Source: an uncultured Ruminococcus sp.
Lineage (GTDB): Bacteria > Bacillota > Clostridia > Oscillospirales > CAG-272
NCBI GenBank assembly: GCA_902796505.1
Contig: CADBPA010000128.1
Coordinates: forward strand, 1-8,842
DNA length: 8,842 bases
Reading direction: 5' to 3'
Each line of letters opens with the position of its first letter. Position 1 is the first letter of the stretch. Below the pieces are notes generated by a model. It was given only the letters and a program-made list of their open reading frames with translations. It searched no databases and was not told where the DNA came from. The translations under genes and the position numbers were made by a program. Below, one piece after another: positions 1-6,264 of the stretch.

Positions 1-1
1 G

Positions 2-883
2 GACATCGCCCTCAATTGCTTCACCACCGTTGCCGACGTGAACAAATGCAAGATGTATATCAAGAATTTCGGCGAATTTTACAACGACCAGATCGGCCAT
101 GCGTCCGCCATCGTCTTCTCGCATACCGATAAATCGACCGAGGCGAAGATTGCCGAGGCGGTCGCTCTCATCCGCGAGCATAATCCCGACGCTGTGATCG
201 TCACGACGCCGCTCGATCAGCTCGACGGAAAAGACATTCTTGCCGCCATGGAGCGCAAGGATACTCTCAAGGAGGCGCTGGAGAAACTCGCCGCCGAGAG
301 CGAGGAAGAGCACCATCACCATCATCATCACCACGACGATGAGGATGACGACGAGGAGTGCTGCTGCCACCATCATCATCACGACGATGACGAGGATGAG
401 CATGAACATGAACACCATCATCACGACGATGACGATGAGGAGGAGCACGAATATCACCATCACCACCACGACGATGATGACGACGATGAGGAATGCTGCT
501 GCCATCATCATCACGACGACGATGACGACGAGGACGAACACGAACATCATCATCACGAGGACGGCGAGACCTGCTCCTGCGGCCATCATCACCATCATCA
601 TGACGCCGACGAAGTGTTCACCTCATTCGGAGAGGAGACCGCAAAGAAATTCACCGCAGAGCAGATCGAGCACGCGCTCGAGCAGTTTGCCGACAGCGAC
701 GAATACGGTATGATCCTGCGCGCCAAAGGCATCGTTGCCGCTGAGGACGGCAGATGGATCCATTTCGACTACGTTCCCGGCGAGCCGGACGTCCGCTACG
801 GATCGGCGATCGTGATGGGGCGGCTCTGCGTGATCGGATCCGAACTCAAAGAAGAAAAAATCAGGGAACTGTTCGGACTTTGA
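2..883 (+). CDS. COG0523/CobW-family GTPase (metallochaperone type) with large His/Asp/Cys-rich insert, 5' partial
   Basis: The reading frame is open to the left edge, so the start and the P-loop half lie outside the window; the GTG at 38 is only an internal codon. 293 residues are visible. Residues 1-40 (TTVADV... then a QI-containing stretch) match the region after Walker B in COG0523 proteins. SHTD (nt 119-130) stands where the guanine-specificity NKxD motif is expected, an altered form. Residues 104-200 (nt 311-601) form a low-complexity insert of His, Asp/Glu and Cys. Nt 614-880 fit a CobW C-terminal domain (FTSFGEE... through YGSAIVMGRLCVIG). COG0523 members are GTP-dependent metal chaperones or insertases for Zn, Co or Ni, and His-rich insertions are typical, though this one is unusually long. 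The gene precedes a second GTPase by 19 nt. Family assignment is firm; the metal is not known, and zinc is a guess from context. Confidence 0.85.
   Translation, partial: DIALNCFTTVADVNKCKMYIKNFGEFYNDQIGHASAIVFSHTDKSTEAKIAEAVALIREHNPDAVIVTTPLDQLDGKDILAAMERKDTLKEALEKLAAESEEEHHHHHHHHDDEDDDEECCCHHHHHDDDEDEHEHEHHHHDDDDEEEHEYHHHHHDDDDDDEECCCHHHHDDDDDEDEHEHHHHEDGETCSCGHHHHHHDADEVFTSFGEETAKKFTAEQIEHALEQFADSDEYGMILRAKGIVAAEDGRWIHFDYVPGEPDVRYGSAIVMGRLCVIGSELKEEKIRELFGL
311..601 (+). repeat. Imperfect tandem repeat encoding the His/Asp/Glu/Cys-rich segment
   Basis: These 97 codons encode 40 His, 8 Cys and 44 Asp/Glu with only five other residues. Blocks of 4-8 His alternate with acidic blocks. A unit beginning with Glu-Glu-Cys-Cys-Cys-His recurs at nt 353 and 488, a period of 135 nt (45 codons). 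A shortened third version with Cys-Ser-Cys-Gly-His starts near 569. The codons alternate (CAC/CAT, GAC/GAT), so the DNA repeat is imperfect and probably old or diversified. The Cys-Cys-Cys and Cys-Ser-Cys clusters flanked by His runs look like thiol/imidazole metal sites. This is direct observation; metal storage or delivery is inferred from the family. Confidence 0.9.
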
Positions 884-902
884 TCCGGCAGGAATAAGAA
901 AA

Positions 903-1844
903 ATGGATATTGCTGTTTATCTTTTCACCGGCTTTCTCGAGGCCGGAAAAACCAAATTCATCCGCGAAACGATGCAGGATCCCGGATTCAACGACGGAAA
1001 GAAAAAATTCCTGATCGTCGCCTGTGAATCGGGGGAAGAGGAGTATGAAGCCGGGGAACTCGGAGATAACGTGTCGTTGATCGAAGTGGACGATCCCGCG
1101 CTTCTGACGCCCGCCTTCCTCACCGACGCCGCGAAGAAATCCGGCGCCGAGATCCTCGTCGTTGAGTACAACGGAATGTGGATGCTCGATACTTTTTATA
1201 ATGCTCTGCCTGAAAATTTCATGGTTTATCAGGAAATTTTCATTGCCGATTCCACGACGATCCTTTCCTACAACGCCAATATGCGCCAGCTTGTCGTCGA
1301 TAAACTGACGAGCTGCGAGATGGCTGTCTTTAACCGGACAAACAAGACGACCGACCGTATGCCGCTGCACAAGCTCGTCCGCGCGATCAGCCGCAAGGCG
1401 AATATCTGTTATGAGGACGAGGAAGGGCAGATCGAATTCGATCAGATCGAAGATCCGCTTCCGTTTGACGTAAATGCGGACGTGATCGAGATCGCGGACG
1501 TAGACTTTGCGCTCTTCTACCGCGATATGACCGAGGACTTTGCCAAGTACGACGGCAAAAAAGTGCGTTTCAAAGGCATTGTGGCGACCGATCGCATGCT
1601 GCCTGCCGGGCAGTTTGCCATCGGGCGGCATATCATGACCTGCTGCGCGGCGGATATCGCCTATCGCGGCGTGGTCGCCAAAGGGACCTGCGGCCTGAAA
1701 CTGAAAACACGCGATTGGATCATCGTCGAGGGAACGCTCGGCGAGGAGTATTCCAAGCTCTACCGCGGCAAAGGACCGGTCCTGACCGTCACCTCGGCAC
1801 AGCGCGCCGAAAAACCGGCCGAAGAGGTCGCTACCTTCTATTGA
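903..1844 (+). CDS. Divergent COG0523-like GTPase fused to a TIGR03943/DUF1980-type C-terminal domain
   Basis: This is a 313-residue protein with its ATG behind AGGAATAAG at 890-898. Residues 10-17 (GFLEAGKT) are a Walker A P-loop typed like CobW. VEYNG at 87-91 sits where CobW proteins have the ETSG-like Walker B, and NRTNK at 144-148 is a candidate for the NKxD motif. The CxCC metal motif expected after strand 2 is absent; the region around residue 41 has a single Cys followed by acidic residues. Residues about 213-313 (YDGKKVRFKGIVATD, GRHIMTCCAADI, DWIIVEGTL) resemble the OB-like C-terminal part of TIGR03943/YcgQ proteins, which normally sit beside a YcgR permease and a CobW protein. Here the two modules appear as one soluble polypeptide with no membrane segment. 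The neighbouring His-rich GTPase suggests the two act together in metal trafficking. The GTPase fold is solid; the C-terminal match rests on motif recognition. Confidence 0.75.
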   Translation: MDIAVYLFTGFLEAGKTKFIRETMQDPGFNDGKKKFLIVACESGEEEYEAGELGDNVSLIEVDDPALLTPAFLTDAAKKSGAEILVVEYNGMWMLDTFYNALPENFMVYQEIFIADSTTILSYNANMRQLVVDKLTSCEMAVFNRTNKTTDRMPLHKLVRAISRKANICYEDEEGQIEFDQIEDPLPFDVNADVIEIADVDFALFYRDMTEDFAKYDGKKVRFKGIVATDRMLPAGQFAIGRHIMTCCAADIAYRGVVAKGTCGLKLKTRDWIIVEGTLGEEYSKLYRGKGPVLTVTSAQRAEKPAEEVATFY

Positions 1845-1868
1845 TCCTACCCGAAAGGAGATTCCCGC

Positions 1869-2744
1869 ATGCCGCAAAGATCCCCCGAATTTCTCTTTGA
1901 TATGTATCGGCGCTCCGGAGACGGCAATCTGATCCCGCCGCGCTTCCATAAAATTGAATACGAGCTTTGCGAGGTGACCTCGGGAAGAATTTCCGCAAGG
2001 ATCGGCACGCTGCCGGTCGAGGCGGAAGCGGGAGATATTCTCTTCGTTCCGAAAGGATCGGTCTTTTCGCTCTCGGCAAACGGCGCGGCTTCGGTGCGCG
2101 GCGTGATCTTCGATTCTCATCTGGTCGAGGCGGATATGGTGCGCTTTGATACCGAGGTGCTGTATATGTTCTCGGTGCGCGCCGAAAACAACAACGCCGT
2201 TTTTCCGAAGGATTCGCCCGAAAGCGCCGGACTTCACCGGGCGCTGGAGGAACTCTCCGGGGAATACGAGGCGAAGGACGTCTGCTTCCGTCTGCCGCTG
2301 CGCGCGTGGCTGCTTCTTCTGATGACCGATCTGCTCCGCTATTTCTGCGGCTCGAAAAACGAGCAGGACCGTATGGTTTATCACAACGTCCTGCGCCTGC
2401 GCCCGGTCATCGGCTATATCGCGGAGCATCTTCCCGAAAAAATGCGCATTGAGGATTTTGCCGGGATGATCGGCGTCTCCGCCGATTATTTCACCAAGAT
2501 GTTCAAAGAGAGCATCGGAAAAACGCCGATCGATTACGTGAACGCTCTTCGCGTCAACCGTTCGATGCAGCTTCTGATCGGCTCCGAACTCGCGGTCTCG
2601 GAAATTTCGGATCAGCTCGGTTTTTCCGCGGCGGCTTATTATAACAAGATCTTCAAACAGTACGTCGGGCTGAATCCGACCGCTTATCGCAAGGAAGCGA
2701 CCGAGCAGTCTGCCGCCGCTTCCTCGCAGGCGAGGGATCTTTGA
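1869..2744 (+). CDS. AraC-family transcriptional regulator with N-terminal cupin-like sensor
   Basis: This is a 291-residue protein whose ATG follows AAAGGAG (1854-1860) with 8-nt spacing. Residues about 28-85 have a cupin/AraC arm pattern, including EAEAGDILFVPKGSVFSLS. The C-terminal about 100 residues are a standard double helix-turn-helix AraC DNA-binding domain: the first HTH at about 193-214 (MRIEDFAGMIGVSADYFTKMFK) and the second at about 243-264 (VSEISDQLGFSAAAYYNKIFK), followed by the family signature GLNPTAYRK at 267-275. Such proteins usually bind a small ligand, often a sugar, and activate nearby promoters. It is cytoplasmic. It lies in the operon 24 nt after the GTPase fusion and 12 nt before a membrane protein gene. 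Its ligand and targets cannot be read from the sequence. Possible targets include this operon or the glycan genes further right, but no operator was identified. Confidence 0.92.
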   Translation: MPQRSPEFLFDMYRRSGDGNLIPPRFHKIEYELCEVTSGRISARIGTLPVEAEAGDILFVPKGSVFSLSANGAASVRGVIFDSHLVEADMVRFDTEVLYMFSVRAENNNAVFPKDSPESAGLHRALEELSGEYEAKDVCFRLPLRAWLLLLMTDLLRYFCGSKNEQDRMVYHNVLRLRPVIGYIAEHLPEKMRIEDFAGMIGVSADYFTKMFKESIGKTPIDYVNALRVNRSMQLLIGSELAVSEISDQLGFSAAAYYNKIFKQYVGLNPTAYRKEATEQSAAASSQARDL

Positions 2745-2756
2745 GAAAGGAGACCT

Positions 2757-3440
2757 ATGTCGGATTACGAACGCTACGGCGATTATGACAATACCGAAGA
2801 GGACGAGCCGAAAAAACGAACGCCGGTCGGTTTGATCCTGCGCGTCCTGATCGCGCTGATCCTGATCGGAACGGTCGGTCTGCTCGCCTTTCGCCTGATC
2901 CTGTTTGAAAGCTATCCGCGCGCCGCCTCCGATCTCGTTTATACCGAGCCGCTTGCCGCCTATTACGATGGGGCGGCGGGCGAGATCGGCGCGAAAACGC
3001 AGAAACTTCGCTTTCCGTACAGCGACGCGCAGAACGGATACTTCTTCTGTTCCCGCCTGATCGTTATACCGGGTGCGGAAAATCTGCAGATCGCTCTGCG
3101 CTATAATCTCTCCACGCTGACCGCGCTCTCGGAAGAATACGGCGTCGCGATGGATCAAGACTCCCCGGATCTCTTTTCTTTCCGCCTTGCGGACAATACC
3201 GGCCGCGTCTATGAGACCGTGGCGTACGACGGATTTTCTTCAAGGATGATCTACCGCTATCACAAACTCGTCTTTGACGGCGTGGATCTCTCGGACGCGG
3301 TCAAGTGGATCCGGCTGGAGATCTTTCTCGCCGGAGCGGAGGACGGGGAAGAGCCGGTCGGCCGCGTGCTGATCTATGAAAACAATGAGGATTACGCGAA
3401 ATTTACCCCCTATCGCCTTTCCCGGAGGGAAAAACGATGA
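2757..3440 (+). CDS. Single-pass membrane protein of unknown function
   Basis: The family is not recognised. The 227-residue product starts at an ATG placed 4 nt after AAAGGAG (2746-2752). Residues 1-21 are hydrophilic and acidic, ending in the positive cluster KKR at 19-21. One hydrophobic segment follows at about 24-50 (VGLILRVLIALILIGTVGLL). The remaining 175 residues should lie outside the cytoplasm (N-in topology by the positive-inside rule). They read as a mixed beta-rich soluble domain without Cys pairs, repeats or obvious catalytic motifs, and end in a basic tail (SRREKR). The stop overlaps the start of the next gene by 4 nt (ATGA), so the two are translationally coupled and their products may work together. 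Secretion or envelope attachment is inferred only from topology. Confidence 0.8.
   Translation: MSDYERYGDYDNTEEDEPKKRTPVGLILRVLIALILIGTVGLLAFRLILFESYPRAASDLVYTEPLAAYYDGAAGEIGAKTQKLRFPYSDAQNGYFFCSRLIVIPGAENLQIALRYNLSTLTALSEEYGVAMDQDSPDLFSFRLADNTGRVYETVAYDGFSSRMIYRYHKLVFDGVDLSDAVKWIRLEIFLAGAEDGEEPVGRVLIYENNEDYAKFTPYRLSRREKR
3424..3429 (+). promoter_or_regulatory. Ribosome binding site inside the preceding gene
   Basis: GGAGGG lies within the last codons of the upstream membrane protein gene, 7 nt before the ATG at 3437. It fixes the start of the next gene at the ATGA overlap and supports translational coupling. Confidence 0.75.
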
Positions 3441-3979
3441 TCCACCCTTTTGATTATACCGCAAAACCGCAGAACAAACTCGGACAGCGCGCCTTTTATC
3501 TGACGCTCCTGCTCGCGCTTGCGCTCGGCTTTCTCTCGGTGACCGTTACGCGCTTTCGCGGCGTGATCGCGCTTCTTGCGATCGTCTGCTCGGTCGTCGC
3601 CATGATCTTTTTCACGCGATACGTGATCGCCGAGTATACCTATACCGTCATGATCGACCGGGACGGAGAGCCGATCTTCGTCGTCACGTCGAAAACAGGG
3701 AAGCGGATCAGCACGCTCTGCCGCATCGCCCTTGCCGACGTCCGCAAGATCGAGCGCGAGGATCGCAAAGCGCGCGCCTCGCACAAAACGCCGAAAGGCT
3801 ATCTGAAATTTCACTACCTGCCCACCTTTCTCTCCCCCTCCTCTCTGCGATTGACCGAAGTCGCCCGCGGGGAGCGCGCCGAGATCACGGTGGAAATGAA
3901 CGAAGCGGCGGAAGCCGCATTACGCGAAAACTGCGCCGTTGCTGCGAGTATGCGCCGAAGCGACGACGAGGACGATTGA
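3437..3979 (+). CDS. Small two-pass membrane protein with possible bacterial PH-like C-terminal domain
   Basis: This is a 180-residue protein, not recognised as a named family. Two hydrophobic segments are visible, at about 19-36 (AFYLTLLLALALGFLSV) and 42-64 (GVIALLAIVCSVVAMIFF). Residues 66-150 then resemble the short strands of a bacterial PH domain (TYTVMIDRDGEPIFVVTSKTGKR, then IALADVRKIERE). Many small clostridial membrane proteins share this layout of a transmembrane hairpin followed by a PH-like domain facing the cytoplasm. The tail is acidic (RRSDDEDD). It begins in the ATGA overlap with the preceding membrane protein gene, and its stop lies 7 nt before the next start. A two-protein membrane unit with the preceding product is plausible from the coupling. 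The PH-like assignment is weak and would need a profile search to hold. Confidence 0.8.
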   Translation: MIHPFDYTAKPQNKLGQRAFYLTLLLALALGFLSVTVTRFRGVIALLAIVCSVVAMIFFTRYVIAEYTYTVMIDRDGEPIFVVTSKTGKRISTLCRIALADVRKIEREDRKARASHKTPKGYLKFHYLPTFLSPSSLRLTEVARGERAEITVEMNEAAEAALRENCAVAASMRRSDDEDD

Positions 3980-3982
3980 GGA
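3978..3982 (+). promoter_or_regulatory. Short-spaced ribosome binding site overlapping the stop codon
   Basis: GAGGA overlaps the TGA stop (3977-3979) of the upstream gene and stands 4 nt before the ATG at 3987. It is the best SD-like element near this start and argues against a more upstream TTG at 3939, which would lie deep inside the preceding gene. Confidence 0.5.
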
Positions 3983-3986
3983 TTTT

Positions 3987-5393
3987 ATGGAACATTACAA
4001 CGTTATCATCGTAGGCGCCGGCCCTGCCGGCATCTTTACCGCGCTGGAACTTCTGCGCCGGGGATCGAAGCAAAAGATCCTCCTTCTGGAAAAAGGAAAG
4101 GCGGTCGAGGACCGGCATTGCCCGAAGGTCAAAACGCAGAAATGCGTCAACTGCCGCCCGTATTGCCATATCACGACCGGATTTTCCGGCGCCGGCGCTT
4201 TCTCGGACGGAAAACTCTCGCTCAGCTCGGAGGTCGGCGGAATGCTGCCGCAGCTGATCGGAGATGAACTCGCGCAGAAAACGATCGATTATACCGACAG
4301 TATCTATCTGGAATTCGGCGCGGATACCCGGGTCGAAGGCATCAACGTGACCGATGAAGTCAAAGAGATCCGCACGAGAGCCATCCGCGCGGGGCTTCGC
4401 CTCGTGGACTGCCCGATCCGCCATCTCGGAACCGAAAAGGCGCAGGAGATCTATCTTGCGATCGAGCATTATCTTATGGATCACGGCGTGGAGATCCGCT
4501 TCGGCGTGGAATGCAATAACCTGATCCTGAAAGACGGCGCCTGCCTCGGCGTTCTTGTGACCGAAAACGGCGTCTGCCGCGAGATCCTCGGCGATACCAC
4601 CGTCGTCGCCACCGGGCGCCGCGGAGCCGATTGGCTCGAAAGCATCTGCTCCGAGCACAATATCGCGCATGAGCCGGGTACGGTCGATATCGGCGTGCGC
4701 GTGGAAGTGCGCAATGAGGTCATGGAGACCGTCAACAAAGTACTTTACGAATCGAAGCTGGTCGGTTATCCCCGGCCGTTCAAGAATAAGGTGCGCACCT
4801 TCTGCCAGAATCCCGGCGGTTTTGTCAGCCAGGAGAATTATGACAACGACCTCGCAGTCGTCAACGGACACGCGTATAAACAGCAGAAATCCGAGAATAC
4901 GAACGTCGCCATCCTTTGCTCGCACAACTTCAGCACCCCGTTCAATCAGCCGATCGAATATGCGCAGAAGGTCGGAGAACTGACCAATATGCTCGGAGCA
5001 GGGCATATCCTTGTTCAGCGCTTCGGCGATATTCTTGACGGCAAGCGCACCTGGCCGAAGGAGCTCGCGCAGTCGAACGTCCGCCCCACGCTTCCGGACG
5101 CCGTCGCGGGAGACATCACCGCCGCGATGCCCTATCGCGCGATGACGAATATCATCAACTTCATTCAGGCGGTCGATATCGTCGTTCCCGGCTTTGCCGC
5201 TTACGAAACGCTTCTGTATTCCCCCGAATTGAAATTCTATTCCAACCGCGTCAAGATGGACGAACGCTTCAATACCAACATCCGCGGTCTGCATTGTCTC
5301 GGCGATTCCTCCGGATGGACGCGCGGTCTGATGATGGCGTCGGTCATGGGCGTTCTGATGGGAAGATATCTTTCGGAGGCGGAGAATCGATAA
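3987..5393 (+). CDS. COG2509-type FAD-dependent dehydrogenase
   Basis: The start at 3987 gives 468 residues and places the dinucleotide-binding motif at the expected N-terminus: VIIVGAGPAG with GxGxxG at residues 10-15. A second FAD contact, VVATG, is at 206-210. Near the C-terminus, CLGDSSGWTRGLMMASVMG is the final FAD-binding GD motif. Residues 45-60 hold four Cys (C45, C53, C56, C60) just before the family signature FSGAGAFSDGKLS at 66-78. These features match the uncharacterised FAD-dependent dehydrogenases of COG2509, cytoplasmic flavoproteins of unknown substrate that resemble GidA/HI0933-like oxidoreductases. It is the last gene of the operon and may be read through from the membrane protein gene. 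The Cys cluster could bind an Fe-S cluster or act in redox chemistry, but this is inference. The reaction remains unknown. Confidence 0.88.
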   Translation: MEHYNVIIVGAGPAGIFTALELLRRGSKQKILLLEKGKAVEDRHCPKVKTQKCVNCRPYCHITTGFSGAGAFSDGKLSLSSEVGGMLPQLIGDELAQKTIDYTDSIYLEFGADTRVEGINVTDEVKEIRTRAIRAGLRLVDCPIRHLGTEKAQEIYLAIEHYLMDHGVEIRFGVECNNLILKDGACLGVLVTENGVCREILGDTTVVATGRRGADWLESICSEHNIAHEPGTVDIGVRVEVRNEVMETVNKVLYESKLVGYPRPFKNKVRTFCQNPGGFVSQENYDNDLAVVNGHAYKQQKSENTNVAILCSHNFSTPFNQPIEYAQKVGELTNMLGAGHILVQRFGDILDGKRTWPKELAQSNVRPTLPDAVAGDITAAMPYRAMTNIINFIQAVDIVVPGFAAYETLLYSPELKFYSNRVKMDERFNTNIRGLHCLGDSSGWTRGLMMASVMGVLMGRYLSEAENR

Positions 5394-5474
5394 AACCCGA
5401 AGCGTCCTCCCACCCCTTTCTGCAGGAGGATGGCGATCCGCGAGCCGGGCGATCTGTAAAAAATGGAAAATTCC
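5394..5474 (+). other. Intergenic spacer with weak hairpin
   Basis: The spacer between the flavoprotein and lipoprotein genes has an 8-bp inverted repeat (5403-5410 with 5425-5432, one G-T pair, 14-nt loop). It also has a direct repeat GGCGATC at 5432 and 5448. No T-tract follows, so no convincing intrinsic terminator for the upstream operon is visible; termination may be factor-dependent or weak. Confidence 0.4.
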
Positions 5475-5503
5475 TTGACAAAAGAGACGGAATATGATAA
5501 AAT
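5475..5503 (+). promoter_or_regulatory. Sigma-A-type promoter of the lipoprotein gene
   Basis: A perfect -35 TTGACA (5475-5480) is followed by a 17-nt spacer and a -10 TAAAAT (5498-5503), five of six matches to TATAAT. Transcription would start near 5510, giving a leader of about 24 nt. A strong Shine-Dalgarno AAGGAGGAG (5519-5527) sits 6 nt before the ATG at 5534. The local sequence is AT-rich compared with its surroundings, as expected for a promoter. Confidence 0.85.
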
Positions 5504-5533
5504 GAATTTATCCATCGCAAGGAGGAGATCAAG

Positions 5534-6172
5534 ATGAAAAAAATTGCTTTCTCTTTTTTGATTCTCGCCGCCCTGATTTTTCCGATCCTTTCGGGATGCG
5601 CGAAAGACGATGCGCCGAAAGCAAACGAGGAGACCGTCTCGATTGCAGGTTCCGCTGTTGAAAAAATACAGGAAAAAAGAGTGTTCGATTTTTCGGTCGA
5701 TTCTTCGCTTTCCGCCATGTATACCGAAAGAAAATATGAAATGGCGAAGAAGATCGCTCCGGAACTGAACGATCTGGAAGCAAAAGAGGATTCCGCGCTC
5801 GCTTTGATCGGGCTTTACGAAGACAATCTGAAAACCTTCCGCTCGTACGATCTCGTCCGGTTTTACCGGGAACTTAAGACAGCGGCGGAGCAGGCGGGAA
5901 CGACGGGAACGGCTCCGAGCGAATTTTTGCTTCGGGGAGGCAGGCTTTTCAACGTTCGCGAAACGCTGGAAGCGCTTCTCGCTCTTGACGTTTATTACGA
6001 TCGTCTCGACGAAGAGCAGATCGCGCGGATGATGCGCGATTTCGAGGAATTTGCCGCGCTGGAACAAGCGGCCAAAGAGGAGGTTTATCCCGGCGAGGTA
6101 TCCTCCGGCACCAAATTTGCAATTTTCCGCAGGTATCTGAAGAGTGGACCTGCCAAGTTCCCGGTAGAATAA
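5534..6172 (+). CDS. Predicted lipoprotein of unknown function
   Basis: This is a 212-residue protein. Residues 1-22 form a type II signal peptide: KK at 2-3, a hydrophobic core (IAFSFLILAALIFPI) and lipobox LSGC with the acylated Cys at 22. After cleavage it should be anchored to the outer face of the cytoplasmic membrane. The mature part starts with a short Asp/Glu/Lys-rich linker and is mostly helical and charged, with no recognised domain, no further Cys and no visible catalytic motif. It has its own near-consensus promoter and strong ribosome binding site and ends 38 nt before a terminator, so it is monocistronic. Nothing in its neighbours gives a function; binding partner or substrate-binding roles are possible but unsupported. 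The coding assignment is strong, helped by the lipobox, the promoter and the terminator. Confidence 0.85.
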   Translation: MKKIAFSFLILAALIFPILSGCAKDDAPKANEETVSIAGSAVEKIQEKRVFDFSVDSSLSAMYTERKYEMAKKIAPELNDLEAKEDSALALIGLYEDNLKTFRSYDLVRFYRELKTAAEQAGTTGTAPSEFLLRGGRLFNVRETLEALLALDVYYDRLDEEQIARMMRDFEEFAALEQAAKEEVYPGEVSSGTKFAIFRRYLKSGPAKFPVE

Positions 6173-6210
6173 CCGCTTCTTTCGCGAAGCAAGACAAACG
6201 ATACAAAACA

Positions 6211-6256
6211 AAAAAGAGGCTGTCCTATGCCGAGAGCAAAAGGACAGTCTCTTTTT
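6211..6256. terminator. Bidirectional intrinsic terminator between convergent genes
   Basis: A 16-bp stem (6211-6226 with 6241-6256, one G-T wobble) encloses a 14-nt loop. The outer arms are AAAAAGAG on the left and CTCTTTTT on the right, so a T-run ends the stem in either direction. It stops the lipoprotein transcript on + and the glycan gene transcript on -, whose last stop codon (6265-6267) is 8 nt away. Confidence 0.92.
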
Positions 6257-6264
6257 ATGCGGAA

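Noticed and set aside
240..713. 157-codon + frame rich in Thr and Ile
   Set aside because: It is a shifted reading of the His/Asp codon repeats; the low-complexity Thr/Ile/Met pattern follows from CAT/CAC and GAT/GAC read out of frame.
861..3158. 765-codon open frame on the - strand
   Set aside because: It lies antisense to three well-supported genes with ribosome binding sites and clear domains. The translation is Arg/Asp/His-rich with no family motif, as expected for the mirror frame of GC-biased codons.
3939..3986. Upstream TTG start for the flavoprotein
   Set aside because: It would add 16 residues before the Rossmann strand and overlap the preceding gene by 41 nt, with no better ribosome binding site. 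The ATG at 3987 fits the family N-terminus.
3885..5294. 469-codon open frame on the - strand
   Set aside because: It is antisense to the COG2509 gene, whose FAD motifs are clear; the mirror frame shows no domain.
5430..5459. Nine-codon mini-ORF (MAIREPGDL) with AGGAGG in front
   Set aside because: The AGGAGG touches the ATG with no spacing, it lies upstream of the mapped promoter, and nothing suggests a leader peptide.
6173..6200. Small hairpin GCTTC/GAAGC after the lipoprotein gene
   Set aside because: It has only 5 bp and no T-run; the strong terminator at 6211-6256 accounts for termination.
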